A DNA stretch of 64,000 nucleotides from Clostridiales bacterium 38-18 (GCA_001897605.1 MKTL01000016.1:158268-222267); one strand, 5' to 3'; positions 50,562-59,995 are shown, numbered from the stretch's first letter. Notes: generated from the letters alone by a model not told the origin. Program-made: numbers and translations.

Positions 50562-51590
50562 TTACCTCTCAATCTCTCGGATAAGCAAGTCTTTCACATC
50601 CTCTGAACGGTAGTGAATGCCCTCCAAGATGGTAAATAAATCTCTAATTTCATATTCGAATTTAAACAGTAAAACAACTGGAATTGCAATAGAAAAGGTT
50701 GCTTTCTTCGTATAATCATTGAGTGCATAAAAAAGGTGTCTCTCCATTGCTCGTTCCATCATATATTCTTTGTCACTAAAAATATCCTTATAATCACCAC
50801 TCGAAATAAATGCCCTAAATTCGTCAAGGGGCAAATAACACAGCATTCTAACTACCTTATCATCGTAGCGCCTACCGTGTAAAAGCGTAAAGTTAAATAG
50901 CTCCTCAGAGGAAATATCAAAGAACCTTCGCCCTCGATATAGCCATTGAATGTTTAGGATATCGATGTTGATGCCTAACAGCTCGAGCATAATTTTTCGG
51001 TCGTAGCTGCCCAGCTTTGTGATGGCTTGATAAAGTCTGTCAAAGTAAAGCTTGTCGAGTACCATTTCCATATGGAAGACCATGAGTGACGAATCGTCCT
51101 CAATAAACTGCTTCAAGGGCTTATAGTATAGAGTATCCTTCAAGCCCTCGATAAATTCTGTAATCGTGCTTGCCTTACTCAGCTCAGAGTAATCTAAGTT
51201 CGTGTAAAGCGAAGAGAAGATTAAATGGGTTTCGAGGTCTTCAATTTTATCATTTCTAGCCAAAAGTCTTAGGTAGAGCTTAAGATTCTCAACCTCATAA
51301 CGAAACAGCAGGGCCTTAAAAAAATCCCGATAATTATCGACATAGTAATGATAAAACTTTTCATACGTACTAAAAAAATACTTTTCAATTCGAACCTCAA
51401 TTTGATCCAAGGATTCACCCTCAGCAAATTCCAAAACGGCATGATAGTGTGTTTGGTTTTTTAAATAATCGATGACCTCCTGATTGGTTTCAAGCTTTAG
51501 TAGCTCTTTATAATGATAATCTGATAGCAGTCGACCCAAAATGGCTTTGGCCTTAGCGATGGCGGCTGCATGTGTGCCCACTTTATCCAC
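50562..51590 (-). CDS. ntpC: V-type ATP synthase subunit C
   Basis: 342 residues, an all-helical funnel that couples the central stalk to the c-ring. AKAKAILGRLLSDYHYKELL, RYEVENLKLYLRLLAR and FKFEYEIRDLFTILEGIHY are family features. Nine-base gap to the preceding coiled-coil gene. ATG has AGGAGG upstream. Confidence 0.9.
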   Translation of the reverse strand: MDKVGTHAAAIAKAKAILGRLLSDYHYKELLKLETNQEVIDYLKNQTHYHAVLEFAEGESLDQIEVRIEKYFFSTYEKFYHYYVDNYRDFFKALLFRYEVENLKLYLRLLARNDKIEDLETHLIFSSLYTNLDYSELSKASTITEFIEGLKDTLYYKPLKQFIEDDSSLMVFHMEMVLDKLYFDRLYQAITKLGSYDRKIMLELLGINIDILNIQWLYRGRRFFDISSEELFNFTLLHGRRYDDKVVRMLCYLPLDEFRAFISSGDYKDIFSDKEYMMERAMERHLFYALNDYTKKATFSIAIPVVLLFKFEYEIRDLFTILEGIHYRSEDVKDLLIREIER

Positions 51591-51599
51591 ATTCGCCTC

Positions 51600-51938
51600 C
51601 TAACGCTCAAGATTAAGTTTATTGATCGCGGCTTTAATTAATGCTTCCTTTCCTGATTCGTATAGCTGATCCATCGACTCGAGCTTACTTTTGCATTCAG
51701 CTTCCTTTTCATCCTTCTCCTTATTTGCTTCGGAGAGGATGAGGTCATAAAGCTTTTTACCTTGCTCTGCCTGAAGTAAATTGGAGTTGTTTTCTATATT
51801 GCGCCGAATATCCTTGAGCTTTTTCTCTCGATCCTTTATCTCTACCTGTAGCTGTTCAATCGTCTGATCGGTACTTGCATCGATCTCAATAATTCGCTTT
51901 AATACGGATGTGGTTAAAATATCATCCAAATCGATCAC
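51600..51938 (-). CDS. V-type ATP synthase stalk subunit G/H (coiled coil)
   Basis: 112 residues, almost wholly charged coiled coil (about 20-95), the expected partner of subunit E in the peripheral stalk. It heads the operon G/H-C-I-K-F-E-A-B-D. GAAGGTGATCG precedes the ATG. Sequence identity in this family is low, so the call rests on length, coiled coil and position. Confidence 0.82.
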   Translation of the reverse strand: MIDLDDILTTSVLKRIIEIDASTDQTIEQLQVEIKDREKKLKDIRRNIENNSNLLQAEQGKKLYDLILSEANKEKDEKEAECKSKLESMDQLYESGKEALIKAAINKLNLER

Positions 51939-51995
51939 CTTCTAATCTTTAATGTAATTTTAAAGCCTTTAAAATTAATTATCTCTGAAGATATC

Positions 51996-52017
51996 ATTAT
52001 AACTACCCAATAGTTAT
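51996..52017 (-). promoter_or_regulatory. Palindrome over a -10 box before the V-ATPase operon
   Basis: ATAACTA-CCCAA-TAGTTAT (51999-52017) overlaps a minus-strand TATAAT (52001-51996), about 60 nt before the first ATPase gene. No good -35 is seen. The rest of the 314-bp divergent spacer 51939-52252 is AT-rich and shows nothing else. Confidence 0.5.
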
Positions 52018-52252
52018 GGAAAATAATTAAAATCAGTTATAATGTTGTTAAGGGTAAAAAAATAAATCGTCTATTAATGATTTTCTACCTTAATTATAAA
52101 CCTGATTTTACAGAATTGTATGAATTTTATGAATTTAACGATAAAATTATATGCAAATAGAGAAATTTGTCTGCCAAGGGGTATAGCTTTAACTAACAAG
52201 GGAACAAAACATAATTAAAAATGATGACTCTATGATAAAGAAGGAGAAAAAT

Positions 52253-52603
52253 ATGGCAAAATTTGATATAACAAAATCCAGCTTTGGTGGCGTCTATCCA
52301 CTCTATATTACAAAGGCTGAAAGAAAAGGGAGAACCAAGGCTGAGGTAGACGAAATCATATTTTGGTTAACGGGGTATGATGAAATGGGGCTTAAAAAAG
52401 TAATCGACACCTCTGTTACCTTTGAGGATTTTTTTAAAGAGGCACCTGAGATGAATGCTTCAAGAGGCCTAATAAAGGGTGTCGTTTGTGGTGTGCGTGT
52501 TGAGGATATTGTAGACGATACCATGAGGGAAATCCGATATCTGGACAAGCTGATCGATGAGCTGGCTAAAGGTAAGGCTATGGAGAAAATTCTTAGAAAA
52601 TAG
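52253..52603 (+). CDS. DUF2200 family protein
   Basis: 116 residues from ATG 52253, which has AAGGAG 6 nt upstream. [32 protein letters not shown] is the signature of this small cytoplasmic family ([26 protein letters not shown] here), often annotated as unknown. The chain is alpha-helical with a charged C-terminal helix. It precedes the thioesterase by 41 bp and may share its transcript. Function unknown. Confidence 0.82.
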   Translation: MAKFDITKSSFGGVYPLYITKAERKGRTKAEVDEIIFWLTGYDEMGLKKVIDTSVTFEDFFKEAPEMNASRGLIKGVVCGVRVEDIVDDTMREIRYLDKLIDELAKGKAMEKILRK

Positions 52604-52644
52604 GATATAATAATAGGATATCAAATCTTAAATTTGGAGGCATT

Positions 52645-53055
52645 ATGTTAAAGACATCAAGACTGATAAAATCTGAAGATTTGAACCATCATGGAACGTT
52701 ATTTGCAGGTAGAATGGCGGAATGGTTCGTAGAAGCTAGTTTTGGCGCAGCAGCTGTCGCTGTAAAGAATCCCGATCAAATCGTCTGTCTCAAGGTACAC
52801 GGGCTTGAATTTAGACGTCCTGCAAAAAAAGGAGATCTAATTGAGCTAACTGCTCAAATAGCAAACCATGGCAGAACGAGCATCACGGTGCACTGCGATG
52901 CAAAATCAGCGATTAGTCATGAGCCCTATGTCAGCGGGTTTATAACGTTCGTAAATGTGGATGAGATGGGTAACAAGCAGCCTCATAACCTAGAAATCTC
53001 CTATGAAACAGAAGAACTAAAGCGTTTAAATTTAGAAGCAAAGGCATTAAAATAA
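52645..53055 (+). CDS. Hotdog-fold acyl-CoA thioesterase
   Basis: 136 residues, one hotdog domain of the YciA/BFIT group: DLNHHGTLFAGRMAEWFVEASFGAA with the catalytic N/D plus G, then VHGLEFRRPAKKGDLIELTAQI. It hydrolyses acyl-CoA to free acid and CoA in the cytoplasm. TTGGAGG precedes the ATG. It ends in a strong terminator. Confidence 0.9.
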   Translation: MLKTSRLIKSEDLNHHGTLFAGRMAEWFVEASFGAAAVAVKNPDQIVCLKVHGLEFRRPAKKGDLIELTAQIANHGRTSITVHCDAKSAISHEPYVSGFITFVNVDEMGNKQPHNLEISYETEELKRLNLEAKALK

Positions 53056-53082
53056 TAATTTAAGAGACAACAAGAGAATAAT

Positions 53083-53125
53083 GCTGTACTTGTCTTTAAT
53101 CGTAATGACAAATACAGCTTTTTTA
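53083..53125 (+). terminator. Terminator of the thioesterase transcript
   Basis: GCTGTA (53083-53088) pairs with TACAGC (53113-53118), with GTC/GAC inside, then seven T residues. Confidence 0.82.
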
Positions 53126-53237
53126 TGCTAAAAAAAACCAGCCGCCTGAGACGAATTAAATGAAACCTAAAAATCCACATAATAACCACAAATTCTTATT
53201 TTATAATCAAAATGAGATTATCTGTAGGAGGGTTCGG

Positions 53238-55070
53238 ATGGACGAATACCAGAAGCAATATCAAATTAAGATCAGCGGCATGACCTGTGTGCAGTGTCAG
53301 AATAAAATTCAACGGGAATTACTTAAACATCCTGGAGTCGTCGAAGCAACTGTAGATTTCAAGAAAAGCAGCGCTTCTATCGTCTATAATCAAACGATGA
53401 CCGATGAAAATAGAGTCAATCAGGTGATTATAGATGCTGGCTATGAAATTGATGCTAATAAAGCCAGTAAAATGGATAGTGTCAATCGTTCTATTGAAGT
53501 CTTAGTCAGTATAGGACTAATGTATTTTATCATTCAAAGATTTGGTCTTTTAAATTTACTTTCGCCCAATCAGTTGGTAACCACCACTATGAATTATGGC
53601 ATGCTATTTGTCGTAGGCGTTTTCACCTCTGTGCATTGTATTGCAATGTGTGGTGGTATCAACCTCTCACAGAATATTCAAATCGATACAAACCTTGGTG
53701 AGCTAGGGACAAAGGATCATTTTAAAAAAGCTGTACCTTTACGTCCAGCTTTCTTATATAACTTCGGTAGAGTTGCGTCTTATACTGCTGTAGGATTTAT
53801 CGTTGGCGGTCTTGGCTCTGTACTTGATTTTTCGTTAACCCTGCAAGGCGTAATTAAGATCCTTGTTGGATTTTTAATGATTGCCATGGGGATGAACCTG
53901 TTAGATGTGTTTCCGATATTTAGAAAATTCGTACCTAGGCTGCCTGCCTTTTTGCAAAAACTAAAGCCTTCTGGTAAAAATAGTCCACTTGTTGTAGGGC
54001 TTCTAAATGGTTTAATGCCTTGTGGGCCACTTCAAGCGATGCAGCTCTATGCTTTATCGACAGGAAGTCCGATAAAGGGTGCGTTCGCAATGCTGATGTT
54101 CAGTCTTGGTACGGTACCTCTGATGTTTATATTGAGTGTCACCAGCGCCTATATGAGTAAAAAATTCGCTCAAAAGGCAGTTGCCATTGGCGCAATGCTA
54201 GTGGTAGTAATGGGACTATCCATGTTCAGTCAAGGAATAGCGCTTTCAGGTCTTAATAGTACGAGCTTTGCTCAAACCGAGCCGTCCGAAACCTTTGCGA
54301 TAGATGATACGCTATCACCTCAGATTATTGAAAGTACACTTAATACAAGAAGCTATCCTGAAATTACAGTTGAAGCTGGAAAACCCGTTGTTTGGAAAAT
54401 TATCGCACCAGAGGGTACCGTTAACAGTTGTAATAATCGATTTTTTATTAGAGAATATAACCTAGAGGTTACCTTAAAAACAGGTAATAATGAAATTCGT
54501 TTTAATCCTGAGCAAACAGGTGTCTATAATTATACGTGCTGGATGGGAATGGTATCGGGAACCATAAGAGTCGTGGCACCTGGGTCTGATGCTGTAATCG
54601 GGGACACAACACCAGCTCCTGAACCGCCAAAGCCAGCAGGCTATCAAATTCCTACAAATGAGCTAGAAATTGCAGGTATCAAAGCAGCCGAGGACAATAA
54701 GCTGTACCAAGAGGTCAAAATTACACTTACAGATGAGGGCTTTTCGCCAGCAGTAATCGTCATTCAGAAGGGCATTGAAACAAGATGGACCATTGATAAT
54801 CAACAGACCGAGGCTGGTAATTTCGAACTAAGAGTACCAAAGTATGCGACTAAATTACAAATTAGGTCTGGCGAAAACCTATTGATGCTTTATCCAGATC
54901 AAGATTTTGAATTCACAAACGCTAACAGTCAGTATTTTGGGTATATTAAGGTAGTAGAGGACTTAGAAACCTTTGATGCTGAAAGCGTCAAAAATGATAT
55001 CAGTCAATTTGAAACCCTCATTTATCCAGAGGAAACTTATCAGTCAAACTCGGGTGCATCCTGCCATTAA
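53238..55070 (+). CDS. Fusion of HMA, TauE/SafE-type membrane domain and cupredoxin-like domains
   Basis: 610 residues from ATG 53238 (AGGAGGG upstream). Residues 5-70 are a heavy-metal-associated domain with GMTCVQC (C17, C20). From about 75 to 355 is a six-helix sulfite-exporter/DsbD-like domain (CMFTSVHCIAMCGGINLS and NGLMPCGPLQAMQ motifs, here VHCIAMCGG). Residues about 375-460 form a cupredoxin-like domain with cysteine and methionine ligands (NSCNNRF, YTCWMGM), then a Pro-rich linker, a second cupredoxin-like fold and a C-terminal CH. It likely moves or traps copper at the membrane. The two-component genes follow by 26 bp. Confidence 0.87.
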   Translation: MDEYQKQYQIKISGMTCVQCQNKIQRELLKHPGVVEATVDFKKSSASIVYNQTMTDENRVNQVIIDAGYEIDANKASKMDSVNRSIEVLVSIGLMYFIIQRFGLLNLLSPNQLVTTTMNYGMLFVVGVFTSVHCIAMCGGINLSQNIQIDTNLGELGTKDHFKKAVPLRPAFLYNFGRVASYTAVGFIVGGLGSVLDFSLTLQGVIKILVGFLMIAMGMNLLDVFPIFRKFVPRLPAFLQKLKPSGKNSPLVVGLLNGLMPCGPLQAMQLYALSTGSPIKGAFAMLMFSLGTVPLMFILSVTSAYMSKKFAQKAVAIGAMLVVVMGLSMFSQGIALSGLNSTSFAQTEPSETFAIDDTLSPQIIESTLNTRSYPEITVEAGKPVVWKIIAPEGTVNSCNNRFFIREYNLEVTLKTGNNEIRFNPEQTGVYNYTCWMGMVSGTIRVVAPGSDAVIGDTTPAPEPPKPAGYQIPTNELEIAGIKAAEDNKLYQEVKITLTDEGFSPAVIVIQKGIETRWTIDNQQTEAGNFELRVPKYATKLQIRSGENLLMLYPDQDFEFTNANSQYFGYIKVVEDLETFDAESVKNDISQFETLIYPEETYQSNSGASCH

Positions 55071-55096
55071 ACCATAGATCATTAGGAGTCATAAAT

Positions 55097-55801
55097 ATGG
55101 CCAAAATTTTAATCGTTGATGATGAAAACAAAATATTAGAGGTGGTTGAATCTTATTTAGTGAGTAAAGGCTACCAAGTTCAGGTTGCGGTAAATGGCTC
55201 TGAGGCACTAGGCATTATTAACTCAGGACAAATTGACCTAGTTGTTCTAGATTTGATGCTACCAGATATCAGTGGCGAAGAAGTGTGTCAAAGCATCCGG
55301 CAATCAAAAAATGAACGCGTTAGATTAACCCCAATTATTATGCTTTCAGCGAAATCGCATGAGGCAGCTATCATCGATGGACTTAAAACAGGTGCGGATG
55401 ACTATATGGTTAAACCCTTTAGCTTAAAAGAGCTTCAGGTTCGTATTGAAACTGTGCTAAGAAGATTTGATTTGAGTCGATTGCATTTAAAGCCTACAAT
55501 TTGGCAGGATGATTATTTAATGGTGGATTTGACTCACCAAACGGTTAGAGTTAATCATGAGCTCATCAGCCTAACGGTCAGCGAGCTGAGAATTTTAATG
55601 ACAATGCTCGATCAACCCAATCATATTTTTACAAGGGAGAAATTGATCGATTCGGTTTTTGGTGAGGACTTCGACAGCTATGATCGTGTAATCGACACAC
55701 ACATTAAAAATTTAAGGCAAAAAATCGAAAGGAATCCTAAGGAGCCTCATTACATTAAGACCATATACGGTCTCGGTTATAGATTTGGTGGTGAAAAGTG
55801 A
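55097..55801 (+). CDS. OmpR-family response regulator
   Basis: 234 residues. Receiver with VDDE, phospho-acceptor D52 in VVLDLMLPD and K in VKPFSL; OmpR winged helix with a typical ending YIKTIYGLGYRFGG. Coupled to the kinase by a 4-bp overlap. Given the gene before it, copper or envelope stress is the probable signal. Confidence 0.92.
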   Translation: MAKILIVDDENKILEVVESYLVSKGYQVQVAVNGSEALGIINSGQIDLVVLDLMLPDISGEEVCQSIRQSKNERVRLTPIIMLSAKSHEAAIIDGLKTGADDYMVKPFSLKELQVRIETVLRRFDLSRLHLKPTIWQDDYLMVDLTHQTVRVNHELISLTVSELRILMTMLDQPNHIFTREKLIDSVFGEDFDSYDRVIDTHIKNLRQKIERNPKEPHYIKTIYGLGYRFGGEK

Positions 55802-57195
55802 AGGGTGGATTAAAGAAAGAGCTTACGATTACCATTACGGGTATTGTTCTATTAAGCATCGTTTTAATAAGCATTGTCGCCAATGTGTTTATTAATAAAG
55901 AGTTTGAAAAATATGCAAAAAAAGAACAATCTGCTAGATCAGAGGAAATCGTTACCCATTTGGAAAGCCAATATCAGCCTCTTTTTCAGTCCTGGAATGA
56001 CGACTATATCCATGGACTCGGCATGTATGCACTTTATGAAGGCTATATCATCCGGTTATATGACAGCAAGCACAATCTTGTTTGGGATGCTGAAAACCAC
56101 GATATGGCACTTATGACAGAAGTGATGCAAGCGATTGAAGCTCGAATGAAGTCCAGTAAGCCTTTTTTTGAAGGTGGCTTTGTCACGAAATCCTTTCCAC
56201 TTAGTTATGATCATACTGCTATCGGAAGTGTTGAGATTACGTTTTATGGTCCATATTTTTATACTGAAAATGATTTGAATTTTCTCAAGGCACTCAATAC
56301 GATTTTTTTCGTGGTTGGTTTGATTGCTTTAGTTGGCGCTATGCTAACAAGCCGATTGATTTCACAAAAGATGATTAAGCCGATCTTAGATACCGTAGAA
56401 GCTGCAAAGCTAATATCGAAAGGTCAATATAAAGTAATGGCTGAAGATATACCAGAAAGTGAAGAGCTTAAGGTGTTGGTTACCACCATGAATCAGATGG
56501 CATCGTCCTTAGAGCAGCAGGAAAAATTAAGAAAGCAGCTGACTACTGATGTTGCGCATGAGCTCAGAACCCCTTTAACAACCGTATCTTCACATTTGGA
56601 AGCGATGATTGAAGGCGTTTGGGAGCCAACAGAAGATCGGCTACGTAGCTGCTATGAGGAAATCGGTAGGATTACAGGGCTGGTTTCTGATCTTGAAAGT
56701 CTGTCGAAGGTCGAAGTGGATAACCTTAAACTCACCAGAACCAATGAAGATTTATTAGAGATCCTGAATGCTATTAAATATAATTTTGAGATTGAAACAC
56801 GGAAAAAGCAGATTGAATTCACGGTCACAGGGACTTCTGTAATCGCTTCTATTGATAAAGATCGCATCTACCAGGTTATCGTAAACCTAGTCTCAAATGC
56901 GATTCATTATACACCTGAAGGGGGAAGTATTCGCTGCAATATCTCCAAAACGGAATTGGAAGCGATACTGGAAATATCGGACTCAGGAATAGGGATTTCA
57001 GAAGCCGATTTGCCCTATATATTTGAACGATTTTATAGGACAGATAAATCGAGAAACCGACGTACAGGTGGCGCTGGGATAGGCTTGACCATAGCAAAAT
57101 CAATCGTACTGGCACATGGTGGTAGTATAGAGGTTGAAAGTGAGTCCAGTCTTGGTAGCCGATTTATAGTAAGACTCCCGCTTAAAACGATTTGA
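55798..57195 (+). CDS. Sensor histidine kinase with extracytoplasmic sensor
   Basis: 465 residues. Membrane segment at 10-31, an extracellular domain of about 135 residues, a second membrane segment (168-188), HAMP (190-242), HisKA with H254 in TTDVAHELRTPLTT and HATPase with the N-box VIVNLVSNAIHYT and GAGIGLTIAKSI. It starts at GTG 55798, with GGTGGTGAAAA just before. It is the partner of the preceding regulator. No metal-binding cluster stands out in the sensor domain. Confidence 0.9.
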   Translation: MKGGLKKELTITITGIVLLSIVLISIVANVFINKEFEKYAKKEQSARSEEIVTHLESQYQPLFQSWNDDYIHGLGMYALYEGYIIRLYDSKHNLVWDAENHDMALMTEVMQAIEARMKSSKPFFEGGFVTKSFPLSYDHTAIGSVEITFYGPYFYTENDLNFLKALNTIFFVVGLIALVGAMLTSRLISQKMIKPILDTVEAAKLISKGQYKVMAEDIPESEELKVLVTTMNQMASSLEQQEKLRKQLTTDVAHELRTPLTTVSSHLEAMIEGVWEPTEDRLRSCYEEIGRITGLVSDLESLSKVEVDNLKLTRTNEDLLEILNAIKYNFEIETRKKQIEFTVTGTSVIASIDKDRIYQVIVNLVSNAIHYTPEGGSIRCNISKTELEAILEISDSGIGISEADLPYIFERFYRTDKSRNRRTGGAGIGLTIAKSIVLAHGGSIEVESESSLGSRFIVRLPLKTI

Positions 57196-57207
57196 AAGGT
57201 GTTTATC

Positions 57208-57345
57208 ATGATTAAGAAAATCAAAGCTTCTTGGCAACATTTTTTACAGACACTTGCTGAACAGAATAAAACGAACTATGGTGAGGGTGGCATTAATTGT
57301 TGTGAGTTGAAAAAGGCAAATTCAGACCAACCAAAACAATCCTAA
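57208..57345 (+). CDS. 45-residue CC-motif putative metal-binding protein
   Basis: MIKKIKASWQHFLQTLAEQ begins the protein, and the motif NCCELKK near residue 31 follows a glycine-rich YGEGG segment. It resembles the small 'LDCC motif' putative metal-binding proteins of anaerobic Firmicutes (amphipathic helix, NCCDLN-type core, Gln/Ser-rich tail). AAAGGTG lies 7 nt before the ATG, and the gene begins 12 bp after the kinase stop, so it is the last gene of the copper-type operon. It may bind the same metal. Confidence 0.75.
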   Translation: MIKKIKASWQHFLQTLAEQNKTNYGEGGINCCELKKANSDQPKQS

Positions 57346-57360
57346 TCAATGTAAGCTCTT

Positions 57361-58056
57361 TCAGGGACTTATGATAGACATAAAAAAATCATATAGCCGT
57401 TCGTTTAACTCACCACTAGGTAAACTAAAATGGCCCATGTGTTTTAACTGGGTATAGGTGGCATTTGCTAGTTGATTTGCCAGCGACTCATGATGGTGTG
57501 CGTGAATGATGTCGCGTCGACCCGAGACGATTAGGATGGGCATGGTCAGAGCCGTCTTATCGAGTGTGAGTTTTTCCATCATTAAATTGAGTTTTTCTTG
57601 AAATCGACCTATTAAAAATAACATCTTAAAAGGGGTTAGAAGGCGAATGAGTGACTTGAGAGGCACTCTAAATCGCGCTTTTAAGCCCTTTTCGTTATAG
57701 TTAGGGCTAATCAGAAAAAGCCCAGTGATCCGATCGGGAGCTTTCATACCAACCTTAAGTGCGATGTTAGCGCCGTCGCTGAAGCCAATAATACCAAAGC
57801 GACTTAGTGAAAGCTGGTGGGCTATCTCTATGATATCCTCTGCGAGTAAATCAAGTGATAGCGGCAAGCTGCCATGTTCTGAGCTACCATGACCTCTCGC
57901 ATCGACAGAAATCACTCTAAAATCACTTGAGAGTAAATGAATCTGACGCATGAATATCTGAGAGGATTGATGATTGCCATGAAGTAAAATAATCGGTGTA
58001 CCATTGCCGTACAGCTCAATATGGTGATTGGTTCCGTCTTTTGTTTTAATGTACAT
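57361..58056 (-). CDS. Alpha/beta hydrolase
   Basis: 231 residues from ATG 58056. PIILLHGNHQSSQIF, VDARGHGSSEHG and nucleophile serine in IIGFSDGANIALKV, with a late MGHFSLPSGE histidine, are standard for the fold. The longer frame to 58152 lies inside the upstream gene. It overlaps the MprF-like gene by 11 bp, so they are translated together. Substrate unknown; lipid or peptide esters are possible given the partner. Confidence 0.85.
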   Translation of the reverse strand: MYIKTKDGTNHHIELYGNGTPIILLHGNHQSSQIFMRQIHLLSSDFRVISVDARGHGSSEHGSLPLSLDLLAEDIIEIAHQLSLSRFGIIGFSDGANIALKVGMKAPDRITGLFLISPNYNEKGLKARFRVPLKSLIRLLTPFKMLFLIGRFQEKLNLMMEKLTLDKTALTMPILIVSGRRDIIHAHHHESLANQLANATYTQLKHMGHFSLPSGELNERLYDFFMSIISP

Positions 58057-59758
58057 CTTTTGACCACATCCCTGTGAGATAGCTTTTAACTGAATCAAAT
58101 GCCAATGCAGTGAGCTTACCTGGTACCTGAGAGCGAACGATGGCATAGGCATATTTTAGTGAAAACGGTTTTGGTAGGTAGGCGTAGTAGCGTGTCTGCC
58201 AATGAGTTGGCGCATACTTTTCCTTTGCGTGATGTAAGGCTTTAAAGTTGTAGAAGGAAGTCATGTGATCGTAGATATAGTTAAAGAGCTTAGGTGTTAT
58301 TTCTGACTGGTTATCTGAATTCACATTATAAAGAGGCGAAAGACCCATTGTCCCTTCGATCACACCTTCTGATTTAAAGGTCATAAAGGCTTCATAGATG
58401 ATTTTCTCAAGCGCACCCTGAGGTGCATCCTGTCTTCGTCTTGTAATTTCTGCGATATAGCCCTTTTTATCGTTATAAGGATTAAAAACACAATAAGCTA
58501 ATACTTTTCCCGCAGCATCTGCAGAATAAAAATAGCGTCGATCCATCGGATCTTCAAAGTTGTTCTTCCCAAGCATGAAAACCAGCTCAGGTGAATTTTT
58601 GGACTTTAGCCACTCATCGGTGATGGCTTTTAGCTGTAAGATGATGGCGTCTGCAGTATCAGAATAAGGGTCTAATTCAGATACTGTTATGCCAGCTTTT
58701 GTGGCGTGGTTAATCGCTGCTCTGACTTTTGCAACTTCACCGCCCTTAAGGTCATAAAGGCTGAGATCAAAGCAGGCATCTTCACCGCACTTCGTAAAGC
58801 CAAAGCCGTATTTTTCATAAAGGGATTTAAAGCGATCAGTGATATTCATCATAAGAATGTCATAGTGATTTAGATCGGCGAAGGTTAACAGCTCTCTGAT
58901 CATCTCCTCTGCTTTTTCATCTGAGCAGATGATATCACCGCAAAGTGTCATGACATTGCCAACCGTGGTATAGGCACAAACGCCCTGACCATCTTTTGTA
59001 AAAAAGTAGAGCTTGTCTGATTCTAATGCCAAATAGGAGGTTGGATTTTCTCCGTATTTGACCACCAGCGGCCGTGCTTTGTTTTTTTCATTACGGCTAA
59101 GGACGGGATATAAAATCAATGGTCTTAAAACCGCAATCAATGACAGACCTATCAAACACCAGAAAGCGCCAATCATCGTTCTTTCAAAAAGACGACTGGT
59201 AAAGGTGTGCGTTACAAATAAGGAATTATCCATAAAGAACAAGGCTTTTCCACTCTCTAGAATAATCTCAGCAATCGAGGCTGTTTTTGAAAGATGACTT
59301 TGTAGCCTAAAAAGCCCAGTCACGATAAAACCACTGTAGACTAGCGAAGCAAATATAAGGTATTTAAGCGCATTTTTTATGTTCCTTGGCTGTGACTTTA
59401 TGCGAAAATACTTGGATTCAAGCGTAAGTATGATCAGCATTGTGGCATCTATGAGAACAAATGGCAGTGTCAGTGGGTGGACGTGTGATAGGTGTCCAGC
59501 CAGCGATGCGATCAGCGACAACAGCGCTATAACATAGGCGACGCGTTGGCGTCTGCCCAGATAAAATGCCACGATCACCATCAAAATCCCAGTGACTAAG
59601 TAGAGGGTGTGATGAATCGCCAGCATAGAAAGGTTAAAGGTATGTGCCAGGATTTCTTCATCGAGGTCGTAATAGCTAAAGGGGAGTGCAAAATAGATAT
59701 TACGAATCCCAAGGAGCATATAGGCGAAGATAGATAGATTGAGCAAATGTCGTTTCAT
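58046..59758 (-). CDS. MprF-like phosphatidylglycerol aminoacyltransferase-domain protein
   Basis: 570 residues. Six or seven membrane segments in the first ~230 residues, then a cytosolic DUF2156 (LPG synthase C-terminal) double-GNAT domain: PTSYLALESDKLYFF, GNVMTLCGDIICSDEKAEEMI and GTMGLSPLYNV are typical. MprF transfers an aminoacyl group from tRNA to phosphatidylglycerol, giving resistance to cationic peptides. The flippase part of full MprF (~840 residues) is shortened here, so it may be a flippase-poor variant. It heads a two-gene unit with the hydrolase. Confidence 0.83.
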   Translation of the reverse strand: MKRHLLNLSIFAYMLLGIRNIYFALPFSYYDLDEEILAHTFNLSMLAIHHTLYLVTGILMVIVAFYLGRRQRVAYVIALLSLIASLAGHLSHVHPLTLPFVLIDATMLIILTLESKYFRIKSQPRNIKNALKYLIFASLVYSGFIVTGLFRLQSHLSKTASIAEIILESGKALFFMDNSLFVTHTFTSRLFERTMIGAFWCLIGLSLIAVLRPLILYPVLSRNEKNKARPLVVKYGENPTSYLALESDKLYFFTKDGQGVCAYTTVGNVMTLCGDIICSDEKAEEMIRELLTFADLNHYDILMMNITDRFKSLYEKYGFGFTKCGEDACFDLSLYDLKGGEVAKVRAAINHATKAGITVSELDPYSDTADAIILQLKAITDEWLKSKNSPELVFMLGKNNFEDPMDRRYFYSADAAGKVLAYCVFNPYNDKKGYIAEITRRRQDAPQGALEKIIYEAFMTFKSEGVIEGTMGLSPLYNVNSDNQSEITPKLFNYIYDHMTSFYNFKALHHAKEKYAPTHWQTRYYAYLPKPFSLKYAYAIVRSQVPGKLTALAFDSVKSYLTGMWSKDVH

Positions 59759-59824
59759 ATGAGACCTCTCTGAGTATGGATTTTGTGAAATTTGAATTGG
59801 ATGAGTGGAGGTATTACCTATTGA

Positions 59825-59904
59825 GATGTATACAAATGGAGATATATACCCGTGTCAATCTAAACCCGTGTTGATATATACCCGTGTTGATATATACCCA
59901 TGAT
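59825..59904. repeat. Five 16-bp tandem repeats
   Basis: GATATATACCCGTGTT and variants repeat every 16 bp (four clear units at 59841-59904 and one diverged unit before them) in the divergent spacer between the MprF-like and DUF1653 genes. Confidence 0.75.
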
Positions 59905-59950
59905 ACTGAAATCCTCGCAGATATCTTGGCGATTGAAGTGTTATTCTATG

Positions 59951-59959
59951 TGGTATAAT
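59951..59959 (+). promoter_or_regulatory. Extended -10 promoter
   Basis: TGGTATAAT is a full extended -10 element (TGnTATAAT). It places the transcript start near 59966, which rules out the ATG at 59900 as start of the next gene. Confidence 0.6.
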
Positions 59960-59995
59960 TGGGTTGATAAGCCATATAAGGAGGGGAAACTTATT

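Noticed and set aside
59900-59995. ATG at 59900 as start of the DUF1653 gene
   Set aside because: It precedes the extended -10 promoter, lacks a ribosome site, and would add residues foreign to the family.
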